64,000 nt of DNA from Daejeonella sp. (GTDB lineage: Bacteria; Bacteroidota; Bacteroidia; Sphingobacteriales; Sphingobacteriaceae). Of this stretch, positions 52,389 to 60,840 are shown one piece after another (the first letter of the stretch is position 1; each line of letters opens with the position of its first letter). Under the pieces are notes generated by a model. That model did no database searches. It was given only the letters and a program-made list of their open reading frames with translations, and had not been told where the DNA came from. The position numbers and the translations under genes are program-made. The stretch covers positions 1 through 64,000 of the forward strand of contig NZ_JAUYSS010000072.1 in the NCBI RefSeq assembly GCF_030695525.1, written 5' to 3'.

Positions 52389-52507
52389 AAATTTGAAGCA
52401 TATCAAATCCAAGTACGGAAATTGATTTTATTATAAATTCACATAACAAATTGGCCATATTATTGTTATAGTTTCAGGATCATCCATAAACCAATTAAAC
52501 ACTGTCT

Positions 52508-53005
52508 ATGCATAGGTATTTTTTCGCTTTTTTTTGTTTATTAAGCAGCCAGTTAGTCGCGCAGATAAAAAACCCGGAATACAAACAAGTACTGGATAGT
52601 CTCTACCAGAATACTGTGCCACTCATCACTATTGATGAATTCAGTACCATTGATAAATATAATCTATACATCCTTGACACCCGGGAAGAAGATGAATTTA
52701 AGGTCAGTCACATTAAAAATGCACGGCATGTCGGAAATTTCTGGTTCGATATGCGCAAGGTATATGATATCCCGGTAAATTCAACAATTGTAGTTTATTG
52801 CTCAGTTGGAATACGAAGTGAGAAAATCGGGGAAAAATTGATCGATGCAGGTTATAAAAACGTCCTGAATCTCTATGGAGGCATTTTTGAATGGGTTAAC
52901 CAGGGCAATCCTGTCTATAACCAAAATGGAGTTCAAACCGCCGAAATTCACACCTATAACAATAACTGGGATCGCTGGGCAGAACGCGGCACCAAAGTCA
53001 ATTAA
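52508..53005 (+). CDS. exported rhodanese-like protein
   Basis: 165 residues. Signal peptide HRYFFAFFCLLSSQLVA|Q; one rhodanese domain with LDTREEDEFKVSHIKNARHVG and the active-site loop CSVGIRS, whose cysteine would carry the persulfide or bind the substrate. DRWAERGTKVN ends it. The following mnmD starts 24 bp on, so the two may be cotranscribed. The rhodanese is periplasmic and MnmD cytosolic, so they need not share a pathway. Confidence 0.85.
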   Translation: MHRYFFAFFCLLSSQLVAQIKNPEYKQVLDSLYQNTVPLITIDEFSTIDKYNLYILDTREEDEFKVSHIKNARHVGNFWFDMRKVYDIPVNSTIVVYCSVGIRSEKIGEKLIDAGYKNVLNLYGGIFEWVNQGNPVYNQNGVQTAEIHTYNNNWDRWAERGTKVN

Positions 53006-53029
53006 TCTGTAATTCCTACAAAACCCGGC

Positions 53030-53704
53030 ATGGATCATTTAAGTTTTGCGCTCACTTCCGACGGCTCTAAAACCATTTTTAATGAAAAAGTTGGAGAACA
53101 TTATCACTCCCGTCACGGTGCCTTACAGGAAAGTAAACATGTTTTCCTCAATACCGGGATGCGATATTTTCTTGAAAAAAGCGGACTAAAAAAAGTGAAA
53201 ATTCTGGAAGTTGGTTTTGGCACAGGGCTCAATTTTTTGATAACTGCTGATTTTTGCCTGGAAAACAATATTCAGCTTGATTATACCGGCATTGAAGCCC
53301 ATCCCCTCAAACCGGAAATGATTGCGGATACCGGATACGAGGAATATATCGCTCATGACCTATGGGATTCATTCACAGCGCAATACGAGGAAGCCCAGAA
53401 ATCTTCAGTAGATATCGGCAAATTATGTACACTAAAGATAGCATCTGAAAAAATGCTTGATTTTAACTCTAAAGAGCCTTTTGATGTTGTTTACTTTGAT
53501 GCATTTGCCGCTGTCCATCAGCTAGAGATGTGGAATCAAGAATCCCTGAAACATATTTCCAAATTCCTAAATACAGGCGGTGTATTTGTGACTTATGCGA
53601 TAACCGGGGATCTGAAAAGAACTATGAAAAGTTTAGGTTTTACAATAGAAAAAGCGCCGGGTGCAGCGGGAAAGCGTGAGATGCTACGGGCGGTAAAAAT
53701 TTAA
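53030..53704 (+). CDS. mnmD: tRNA (mnm5s2U34) methyltransferase, single-domain MnmD
   Basis: 224 residues. It has the methyltransferase half of E. coli MnmC without the FAD oxidase half, as usual in Bacteroidota and Firmicutes. NEKVGEHYHSRHGALQESKHVF is the diagnostic N-terminal block, then ILEVGFGTGLNFLI (SAM site), IEAHPL, DVVYFDAFAAVHQLEMWN, and VTYAITGDLKRTMKSLGF plus EKAPGAAGKREMLRA. It methylates the wobble uridine of certain tRNAs. Confidence 0.9.
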   Translation: MDHLSFALTSDGSKTIFNEKVGEHYHSRHGALQESKHVFLNTGMRYFLEKSGLKKVKILEVGFGTGLNFLITADFCLENNIQLDYTGIEAHPLKPEMIADTGYEEYIAHDLWDSFTAQYEEAQKSSVDIGKLCTLKIASEKMLDFNSKEPFDVVYFDAFAAVHQLEMWNQESLKHISKFLNTGGVFVTYAITGDLKRTMKSLGFTIEKAPGAAGKREMLRAVKI

Positions 53705-54139
53705 ATAGTTCCATAAAACGAGTTTTAATTCATGCTAAACCTGAGTATTTAATACCTTCTTTATTTTGTATGAATTCAATTCCCAAGTAAGCATTCAAAA
53801 ATAAAATCTCAATAGTTATGAATGGCGTTTGATTATACGATCAAAGACCAACAGGGAAAATATTTCATTCCTTCGCAAAGCGCAGAATATTTTTACTGCC
53901 CGGAAGGGTTTCTGGAATTAGATTCTGAATAGTATTGCCTTACTGGACTTATTAGGATCAGAGAGACTCTATTACCTAAGGTTCGGCATGCCCCGCGGAA
54001 CAGGTCGAACAGCTCGCTAGAAAATTATCCCTTTAATCAAATTTGCACCGCATATCTCAAAGAACTAATAACAATTTAAGAATAAAATCTGCAACTTGAT
54101 TGACTCAATGGCAAGCCTTCCAGGTACTATTTATAAATC
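53705..54139. other. 435-bp gap at the left edge of the accessory island
   Basis: No terminator or standard gene. It holds one very short frame (53822-53932) and otherwise scrambled sequence with many stops in all frames. It looks like decayed DNA between the housekeeping mnmD gene and the IS1 element. Confidence 0.5.
53822..53932 (+). CDS. very small ORF or gene remnant, 36 aa
   Basis: Reads MAFDYTIKDQQGKYFIPSQS then AEYFYCPEGFLELDSE and stops. The composition is protein-like, not that of a chance frame, but no family was recognised and no promoter is clear. It could be the front of a gene lost when the island formed. Confidence 0.3.
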   Translation: MAFDYTIKDQQGKYFIPSQSAEYFYCPEGFLELDSE

Positions 54140-54141
54140 CA

Positions 54142-54892
54142 TTACAGAAGTTCTCTTTGTTCGGATAACAGTTTGCTTAAAACCAAAAATAAATCTTCAA
54201 ACAGGCTGTCAGCACTGCAGCACATTTCGAATAACAAATGGTCTTGCGAGATAATCGTTTTAAATGAGTGCGTAAACTGAGGTTAGTACGCTCTTTCCTG
54301 TTGATATTATAAGCCTTTACCGTATGAAGCTGTTGCGGTATCAAGCTTTTATACGTAGTTAGCCCATCGGTATAAATTCTGCTGGCTGCTGAAATCAACA
54401 GCGTATTTATTAACACTTCTATATTTTTCTTTGTCCGTCTACCGACCCTGAAATCCACTACTTTTTTACTGTGCCGATCTATCGCATAAATTACCCATTG
54501 TTCATTATCCTTACGTTTTACATAAGTTTTCAACTCATCTGCTTCATAAATCCTTCCAATTGCAATGGACGGTTTTTTAATGGTTTCTGCTATTCTAAGT
54601 ATTCGCTTTATGACGGTGACTGGAGAAATATGTAATAGACGCGATATACTACGAATACCACAGCTTTCTTTTATCAAACCAACGATCTGCTGATCAACAT
54701 TCGGCTTACAGGCATTATAATAGTAGGCAAGGCATTGAGTTACACCACATTTCCTGCAACGGTATCGCTGTTTTCCATTTATACTACCCCATTTGGAACA
54801 CAGACCAGAACATTTTAAGCATTGCATAAATTTTTTAGCAAACCTAAAGCGGTAGAGTGCAATTATATTGCACCACCAACAAATCTGTAACA
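54142..54892 (-). mobile_element. IS1-family insertion sequence
   Basis: About 750 bp around one transposase gene, close to the ~770 bp of IS1. The end upstream of the transposase reads, on the minus strand, tgttacagatttgttggtgg (54873-54892). The other end has attacagaagttctctttgtt at 54141-54161, a weak inverted match. No target duplication could be identified, so the exact left boundary is uncertain. Confidence 0.65.
54177..54827 (-). CDS. IS1-family transposase
   Basis: 216 residues in a single frame without the frameshift of classical IS1. The N-terminal zinc ribbon is CLKC … CRKC, followed by a helix-turn-helix (SCGIRSISRLLHISPVTVIKRI) and the catalytic domain: YEADELKTYV, VIYAIDRHSKKVVDFRVG, YTDGLTTYKSLIP and a final E in NINRKERTNLSLRTHLKRLSRKTICYSK. 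It looks intact. It marks the left side of the accessory island. Confidence 0.9.
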   Translation of the reverse strand: MQCLKCSGLCSKWGSINGKQRYRCRKCGVTQCLAYYYNACKPNVDQQIVGLIKESCGIRSISRLLHISPVTVIKRILRIAETIKKPSIAIGRIYEADELKTYVKRKDNEQWVIYAIDRHSKKVVDFRVGRRTKKNIEVLINTLLISAASRIYTDGLTTYKSLIPQQLHTVKAYNINRKERTNLSLRTHLKRLSRKTICYSKCAAVLTACLKIYFWF

Positions 54893-55286
54893 GGTTAGCG
54901 CTGATCAGGCAGTTACGAAACGTATAAAGGCTTAAAACGGAACCGGTAGTATAGAATTACCACCGATTATTAAACAATTTTAATTTATGAGATTGAATTT
55001 GTAATTGAAAATCAGCTAGTTAGATTAATACCAACAAATCTGTAACACTACCCAAAAACGTACATCTTGCTGACCGTTCAAAAAGAGATGGTCAGATTGT
55101 GTACCAACCCTAAATGTCTCACCTTCATTTCACCTTAAAGAGCTTTCAAGGCATAAATTCTCCTGCTTTGTCAGTCCGATTTATTCCATGTTCTCTTGAC
55201 AGGTTCATGCACTTCGATGGTGGCGGCTTAACAAAGGAATGGGATGGTATATAAGTTTAATAAATCTGTGAGAGATTCTCTTTAAA
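54893..55286. other. 394-bp gap between IS1 and the Fic gene
   Basis: No gene seen. A second copy of the IS end motif (ccaacaaatctgtaaca) lies at 55031-55047 in the same orientation as the one at 54876-54892. The rest shows no repeat or terminator I can support. Confidence 0.45.
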
Positions 55287-56849
55287 TTACTCCTCTGCAT
55301 TCTTCAACGTAGCTGCGGGTTTTCCTTCCATACCCAGGTTAACCAGCTCTGCAATAAAGCTTGCGAACGGAGCTATATTCATTTCGGCACTGGCTTTTTC
55401 TAAGGCACTCATGTAATCTGTTCTTTTTTCTGCCGGGATAACTGTCCAGGGATATCCTCCAGAGGCGAGCATCACGTTCATTAAGAACCGCCCCATCCTT
55501 CCATTACCATCCATATATGGATGAATAAATACAAATACAAAATGTCCTAGCACTGCCCTGACTGAAGCTTCTGGTTCTTCTTCCAATAATTCAAATAAGA
55601 CAGGCATCGTATCCCTCATGGCCTCTACACTTAGAGGGGTATGCTTTGAACCTCCGATAAATACCTGACTATTTCTATAACCTGCAAGATCTGATGCTTT
55701 AAGAATACCAGCTGAAACACTAGGGTCAAATAACTCCCTGTACCATTTCGGGTGATCCTGATCTGCCAGCTTGCCTGGTTGACCGTTATCTAAAATTGCG
55801 CTTATGGTTTCCTTTACCCTTTGGAATGCCTGCCAGTAGCCTCTCGCAGCCATAGCGTCCCTTTGTCTTTTATCCTCCTCATTGGTGCTCTTATCCCATT
55901 TTCCGCTACTCACCCGCTCTATAAGTTCTGGTGTTACTCGGTATCGTTCAATTGATAGTGAATGATAGGCATCTGTGATAAACAGGTCGTCTACGTTTTT
56001 GAGGTATTCTGCTTTCTTTAGAGGTATACCGGGAGCATTGGGAAATTTTTTAATAATTACCGTTCTCATGTCGTGCCAGAGAAGCTTGATCCTGTTAACA
56101 TGAGCTGAACGTTCGCGTGATGATAGGTTGATACCCAGTTTATATTCAAAAGGGTCAGTTTCCCTGATATCATAACCCGCAGCTTTCATTGCATCTATAA
56201 TTCCAGCTGCTATTTTATCTCTACCAAGATTACGAAATGCCCCGGCGAGACGGCCTGCTATTCGCGTATGGTTGTTATCAAGCAGAATGGGTAGAAGCTC
56301 AGATGAATCCCTGATCATGGAAAGGGCGGTTCTGGCATCAATAGGATTTGACAGAAAGATACTGGGAGTACTGTAAATAAGAGCCCCCTGAAGACTATAC
56401 ATTCGGATCTCCTTTTCAATAGTCACTATTTCTTTTGCAGGTAACTCCGCCTTTAAATTAAATAAGGATGTATTGTGAGGTAATGGCGTTATCGTATTGT
56501 TTGCTTTTGGCGCACGGACTACCAATTGCGCAGGGACAGCCCAGTTACCTGCATGGATCAGAAGCGAAGTTTCAGGAGCAATAGAGTACTCATTTCTGTA
56601 TTTCTTCTTCAGAAACCTTGCGCAAAAGTCCCAGTACGAACTGAACCACGAAGTGCTGTCACCTTTCTGTTCCTCCGGATCGGACGGTATATACCATCCT
56701 TTGGAAACCTCGATCAGAAAACCATTTTTCACTAAAATTGATCGATGACTAGCCGATAGGTCGCTGGTATATATGGCCACAATTCCCTTGTCCTGGATTT
56801 CTTTGAGCGTTTTAAGAGCTGCAACAAATTTTTCTCTCGGGCTAGCCAT
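55287..56849 (-). CDS. Fic-domain protein with AbiEi-like winged-helix N-terminal region
   Basis: 520 residues. The C-terminal Fic domain carries HPYMDGNGRMGR (443-454), fully canonical for transfer of AMP or another nucleotide to a target protein. HSLSIERYRV near residue 295 resembles the inhibitory helix (S/T)xxxE(G/N) that class II Fic proteins use to hold themselves inactive, with R in place of G. The first ~240 residues (EKFVAALKTLKEIQDKGIVA … FLIEVSKGWYIPSDP) look like the winged helix and following domain of AbiEi-type antitoxins. Start 56849 is used; a TTG at 56888 lies in the upstream iterons. The fusion suggests self-repression through those iterons. Confidence 0.8.
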   Translation of the reverse strand: MASPREKFVAALKTLKEIQDKGIVAIYTSDLSASHRSILVKNGFLIEVSKGWYIPSDPEEQKGDSTSWFSSYWDFCARFLKKKYRNEYSIAPETSLLIHAGNWAVPAQLVVRAPKANNTITPLPHNTSLFNLKAELPAKEIVTIEKEIRMYSLQGALIYSTPSIFLSNPIDARTALSMIRDSSELLPILLDNNHTRIAGRLAGAFRNLGRDKIAAGIIDAMKAAGYDIRETDPFEYKLGINLSSRERSAHVNRIKLLWHDMRTVIIKKFPNAPGIPLKKAEYLKNVDDLFITDAYHSLSIERYRVTPELIERVSSGKWDKSTNEEDKRQRDAMAARGYWQAFQRVKETISAILDNGQPGKLADQDHPKWYRELFDPSVSAGILKASDLAGYRNSQVFIGGSKHTPLSVEAMRDTMPVLFELLEEEPEASVRAVLGHFVFVFIHPYMDGNGRMGRFLMNVMLASGGYPWTVIPAEKRTDYMSALEKASAEMNIAPFASFIAELVNLGMEGKPAATLKNAEE

Positions 56850-56882
56850 TTCTATTGTTTTAAAGATTGCAAAAGCGATATT

Positions 56883-56954
56883 GTGCAATTACAATTATAT
56901 ACGCTCGTGCAATTACAATTATACGCATACGTGCAATTACAATTACATACAATC
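56883..56954 (-). promoter_or_regulatory. three 24-bp iterons upstream of the Fic gene
   Basis: The 16-bp core gtgcaattacaattat or -ac begins at 56883, 56907 and 56931, exactly 24 bp apart, with variable 7-8 bp spacers. The array ends 34 bp upstream of the Fic start codon. Even spacing close to two helix turns puts the cores on one DNA face, as expected for cooperative repressor binding. A short ORF through it (56852-57061) is an artefact. Confidence 0.75.
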
Positions 56955-57072
56955 AAAAATATAAATAAAATATTAATAATGAATATCTTATCATATTTAA
57001 TTTCGATGAGAGATAAGGAGAGGCGAGTATGAACAATCTTGGAAATGAAGTTAATGTTCATTATTTTTTTGT

Positions 57073-57089
57073 GTTCACGTTACGTGAAC
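57073..57089. promoter_or_regulatory. 17-nt perfect-arm palindrome, possible operator
   Basis: gttcacgt-t-acgtgaac has 8-bp arms around one base. It lies between the Fic iterons and the 3' end of the primase-helicase gene. The sequence is typical of a dimeric HTH regulator site; no regulator gene is adjacent. Confidence 0.45.
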
Positions 57090-57164
57090 GATGCAATAAA
57101 ATAAACACGAAAGCATATCAAATCGAACACGAGGGCCTCAACCGTTTTACCAAGCATGCGGGTA

Positions 57165-60161
57165 TTAAAATAACTTCTCCTCTAAAAGATCCTTCCAAAG
57201 AATAAAGCCTTTTTGGTCATCAGAATAATCATGAACAATTCTGCTAAAGTTATCAGCATTGGTATCCAAATAAGCCTGGCGTCCATTTATTCTGATTTCG
57301 CCAAGTAATCGATCTATCTCCTTTACTTTTAAAGTTAACTCATGCATTGCCTTTTCAATATGCCAGATATAGGTAGCTTCCTCTGTATCCAGTGTTTCCC
57401 AAACGAGATGATATTGTTGAACGCCAGAAACTAAGAAAACAAAGGAAAATGGTTCAAGAACAAAGCGGAGCTTAAGTATTGCGCTTTCATGTATCTTAGA
57501 AAGATACCGGAGATGCCGATGATGTTTGTAGTGTTTCAATGACAGGATATTTTCCAGCAAATCCTCCTCACTACCATAAAGTCCTTGAGCTTCACCTCCT
57601 TGCAATTGCTCTGCGTCCAGCAAATTTGTTTTACCGGATGGTACTCCCTTTATTATTCCCTTATTTAAAAATCGAAATTTAACGCTGTCGATAACTTCGC
57701 GATTGATCTTATCCAGATCTATGGAAGCAGCTGATTTAAATATCAACCGATTATGCTGAACCGTTGCCTGGATGTGAATATTTACGCTATCCTTTTTCAG
57801 GAACTTTATAAAATAGGGTTTAAGGACACTGAATTCAGGGCGGATATTCAGGTTTTCGATCTCAAAGTCGATCTCTTCATCGTTAGACAATTCCCATCTG
57901 TACTTAAATGCTATCGAACCAAACTTAAATGCAAGGGTTTCAATAGGAACTTCAATACGCTCATTAATTTTTCCGCTTATCGCTTCGCTCTCATCTGAGC
58001 CAGTGTTTAAATCATTGATCTTTATTTTATTGTAGTAAGCATTTCTTTTTTGGAATAGCTTTTCCAGGTAAAGAATATTACGATCCCGGTAATCATAAAT
58101 AGTCGGTGCAATTTCCGACCGTTGAACTCGTCCGATATATTGAACCAGCTTACCTTCAAAAGCGAAGGGGTAAACCAAAAATAACGTGGTAATATTTTGA
58201 ACATCTGTACCTTCTCCGAAATATTGGCCTGTCGTTATCAGGACTTGAAAATCACCATTCTTAATCGCAGTCCATTTAGATTTTTTCTGTGATTCCAAAT
58301 CTTCGCCACTAATAGTGATAGTATCATAAGTTTGCTTTAGATATTGTTGTAGTGAGGTAATGTGCTCTTTGCGTTCGGTTAATATGACTACTTTCTTTCC
58401 TGTGTTTAATTCGGACGTTACATCGTTTAAAATGAGCTGGTTTCGAGCCGAATCGTGTACCAGGATCTTAAAAAGTGTTTCAAACTTGTCTGTTTTTATA
58501 TTAAACGGAACAAACAGCCCGGTATCCCGGATCTTAATCTTAGCACCTTGATGATGGGTAATTTCAGGGCTTTTGATCTCATGGATTATTTCTCCCAGGT
58601 GAATGAATATCAATTTACCATCATTGTACTTTCTAAAGGGTGTTGCAGTTAACCCATATAAATAATAACTATTTAACTTAGAGATTACCTTCTGATACGT
58701 TTCCGCCGGAACATGATGACATTCATCTATGATAATAGTTCCAAAAGCATTACACAAGTCTGCGCCATCCTCTGATTCAAGTACCTTTTCCATGCTCTGA
58801 ATCATTGCAACGGTAATCTGCTTTCCAAGCTTATTTCTTCCGGCGCCAATTTTTCCTATATCCTTCTTTACAATGCCCAAAAAAGATTCTATTCGCTCTA
58901 TCCATTGATCGGCTAAAGTTTTCCGATGAACCAAAATTAACGTCGGCTGTTGTTTTGTCTGAATTATGGCTAAACTCACTATGGTCTTTCCAGCTCCTGG
59001 TGGGGCAACAATGACTCCAAAATCTTTTTTATTTGCTGCGTCTTTAGCCGCTTTTTGATATTCTCTTAATTCAATGGTGCCTTTAAATAGTATAGACTCC
59101 TTTTGTATTCGTTGGTCATTCAGAATATAGTCAATTTGCTTTTCTATACAGAAACGCAATAGTTTGCCAATAAAGCCCCGCGGTATCAATATATCTTCAG
59201 ATGTCTCATTTAATAATTTGAAGTAGCGCTTAACGCCAAAGGTGCTTTTATTGATATTCTTCTTTACTTGAAATTCCGTATTAGCAAAGTTTAATTCTTC
59301 TTTCAGAAAAGAAACCAGCGATGCTGGCAAATTGGTTCTGCCTATACTAATCTCATTGTGTAAAGAGATAATCACTTTACCGGAAGCATCTTCTGTCGGC
59401 TGAAATAGGCCCTCTGATATGCTTACTTGCCCGGTTAGATCTTTATAGAGTTCATTTAGGTAAGCTATTTCAGCTCTTTTAATTGATTCAAAAAACTTCC
59501 ATTGATCGTCATAAGGTGTTAGTGTTTCCGGATCAACGAAACAGCTGTTACCCTTATCTAAGCTGGACTTATTTAGAGGCAAGGCAATTAAATTGCCTAC
59601 ACCTTTCTTAGAAAGGGTATCCTGATTGGGGAAAAGGCGGTCAAAGCTTGAGTTTTTATCGAATATGGAGATGATGCCGGATTTCTCCAGCAATGTCAAG
59701 ACTATTTTACGGCTTCGAAATGCTTCATAAGGCTCCTCAAAAAATATCCAAACGTGTCCACCCTTTCCAGAACGGGATCGCTCCAAATAGGCAGGAAGGC
59801 TATGTTCCTCACAAATCTTTAAAAATGACCGACATTCGTCTACCCAATTTAATTCATCAAAATCTGCAGCTATCAACCAGGATGTATTATTTTGAAGCAG
59901 AGGGTAGAGACCCACAACCTGCTCACCATTAAGGTGCTTTAAGAGTTCCTGATCATTTAAAGGTTTGTATGTTTTGTCATGGAATGATTGGAATGTACCT
60001 CCCTTTGCCAGATGCAGTTTATACCAGTGAGGGTCAAAACTAAAAGCCGGCATGTAATTTCCTTTGCCGTTCTTTTCCCAACTCACGGCAAAAACATCCT
60101 CTCGACCTTTAAAGAGAGACTTATATAGGTTTAACTGATCAGTAGTAATTGAGGTCTTCAT
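57165..60161 (-). CDS. TOTE-type archaeo-eukaryotic primase fused to SF2 helicase
   Basis: 998 residues. Residues ~20-240 are an archaeo-eukaryotic primase domain of the type seen in TOTE conflict systems: metal-binding D100/D102 in AADFDEL and YLERSRSGKGGHVWIFF with H136. Residues ~365-720 are an SF2 DEAD/DEAH helicase: Walker A APPGAGKT (386-393), DECHH (479-483), GLTATPFRK, and the arginine finger in YIGRVQRSE. The last ~280 residues were not recognised. Such proteins are predicted to work in DNA-targeting conflict or defence. No separate nuclease gene is adjacent; Fic lies downstream on the same strand. Confidence 0.82.
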   Translation of the reverse strand: MKTSITTDQLNLYKSLFKGREDVFAVSWEKNGKGNYMPAFSFDPHWYKLHLAKGGTFQSFHDKTYKPLNDQELLKHLNGEQVVGLYPLLQNNTSWLIAADFDELNWVDECRSFLKICEEHSLPAYLERSRSGKGGHVWIFFEEPYEAFRSRKIVLTLLEKSGIISIFDKNSSFDRLFPNQDTLSKKGVGNLIALPLNKSSLDKGNSCFVDPETLTPYDDQWKFFESIKRAEIAYLNELYKDLTGQVSISEGLFQPTEDASGKVIISLHNEISIGRTNLPASLVSFLKEELNFANTEFQVKKNINKSTFGVKRYFKLLNETSEDILIPRGFIGKLLRFCIEKQIDYILNDQRIQKESILFKGTIELREYQKAAKDAANKKDFGVIVAPPGAGKTIVSLAIIQTKQQPTLILVHRKTLADQWIERIESFLGIVKKDIGKIGAGRNKLGKQITVAMIQSMEKVLESEDGADLCNAFGTIIIDECHHVPAETYQKVISKLNSYYLYGLTATPFRKYNDGKLIFIHLGEIIHEIKSPEITHHQGAKIKIRDTGLFVPFNIKTDKFETLFKILVHDSARNQLILNDVTSELNTGKKVVILTERKEHITSLQQYLKQTYDTITISGEDLESQKKSKWTAIKNGDFQVLITTGQYFGEGTDVQNITTLFLVYPFAFEGKLVQYIGRVQRSEIAPTIYDYRDRNILYLEKLFQKRNAYYNKIKINDLNTGSDESEAISGKINERIEVPIETLAFKFGSIAFKYRWELSNDEEIDFEIENLNIRPEFSVLKPYFIKFLKKDSVNIHIQATVQHNRLIFKSAASIDLDKINREVIDSVKFRFLNKGIIKGVPSGKTNLLDAEQLQGGEAQGLYGSEEDLLENILSLKHYKHHRHLRYLSKIHESAILKLRFVLEPFSFVFLVSGVQQYHLVWETLDTEEATYIWHIEKAMHELTLKVKEIDRLLGEIRINGRQAYLDTNADNFSRIVHDYSDDQKGFILWKDLLEEKLF

Positions 60162-60511
60162 TTCATATTCAGCAACTCATTCACCATTTCCGAGAGGAAT
60201 GATCGCCCGACAGTAAATCTATATGATTATATATTAACCCCATAATTCAGGAACACACTTTCTACCTAGATTCTTAAGGCTCTTTACTGAACAATGATTA
60301 GTTAGCGCAACCTTTTCCTCAACGCCGACATACACAAGAACATTGTTGTTTTAAATCTGTTAATTAAGAAAACCAACTTTGTTAATTCTGTATACTAAAA
60401 ATTGTTAATTGTTGATAAATACATTCCTTTATTAACATATTGATAAACAGATACTTTTTTGCTAAACTTGTTAAGTTTAAAAGTCGCGACTGTTAAATCA
60501 TAAAATCCACT
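60162..60511. other. ~350-bp AT-rich region upstream of the primase-helicase gene
   Basis: Between about 60360 and 60480 ttgttaat/ttaataaca-type words recur (tttgttaattctg, ttgttaattgttgat, tattaacatattgat, cttgttaagttt). They may be regulatory repeats of the minus-strand gene. No promoter can be fixed and no gene was seen. Confidence 0.35.
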
Positions 60512-60601
60512 ATGTCAAAAATTGATTTCAAACACATAGATCTGAAACTGTATGAGCCATCCTTTGGAGCTACATTGACAATGTTAAGCATAGAACTATA
60601 A
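60512..60601 (+). pseudogene. possible N-terminal remnant of a second Fic-family gene, 29 aa
   Basis: Reads MSKIDFKHIDLKLYEPSFGA then TLTMLSIEL and stops. The LYEPxFxxxLTxxxIEL pattern recalls the start of a class of Fic proteins (…LYEPPF…LTDLIIELEHLR). Nothing downstream in any frame continues it, so if correct it is only a relic. Confidence 0.3.
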
Positions 60602-60701
60602 AGCTAAAGCGTCTGAACTAGGATTTTAATCATACAAGTGCAAAAACAGCACATTGGAAATTATAGCAATCCCAAAAATCAAATAAATCATAGTTCAGAC
60701 A

Positions 60702-60800
60702 ATGAATGAACAGGAAGTAAAATCTCTACTTTTAGTTCTATTTTTAAATCCTCATTTATCAGGAGTTCGGAATGTGAAGAAATTTCCCACACCAAAATAA
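60702..60800 (+). CDS. very small ORF, 32 aa, doubtful
   Basis: MNEQEVKSLLLVLFLNPHLS then GVRNVKKFPTPK. A short hydrophobic stretch; not recognised. It may be a gene relic like the frame at 60512, or chance. It ends 40 bp before mazG. Confidence 0.2.
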   Translation: MNEQEVKSLLLVLFLNPHLSGVRNVKKFPTPK

Positions 60801-60840
60801 CAAGATCAAAATCCTATTTTTGCAACATTAATCCCGATAA

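Noticed and set aside
56883-56954. Short CRISPR array
   Set aside because: Only three units with 7-8 bp spacers, no cas genes, and a position right before a start codon; an operator array fits better.
56852-57061. 69-codon ORF rich in Cys-Asn repeats
   Set aside because: Its CNCNCT repeats are translated iterons upstream of the Fic gene.
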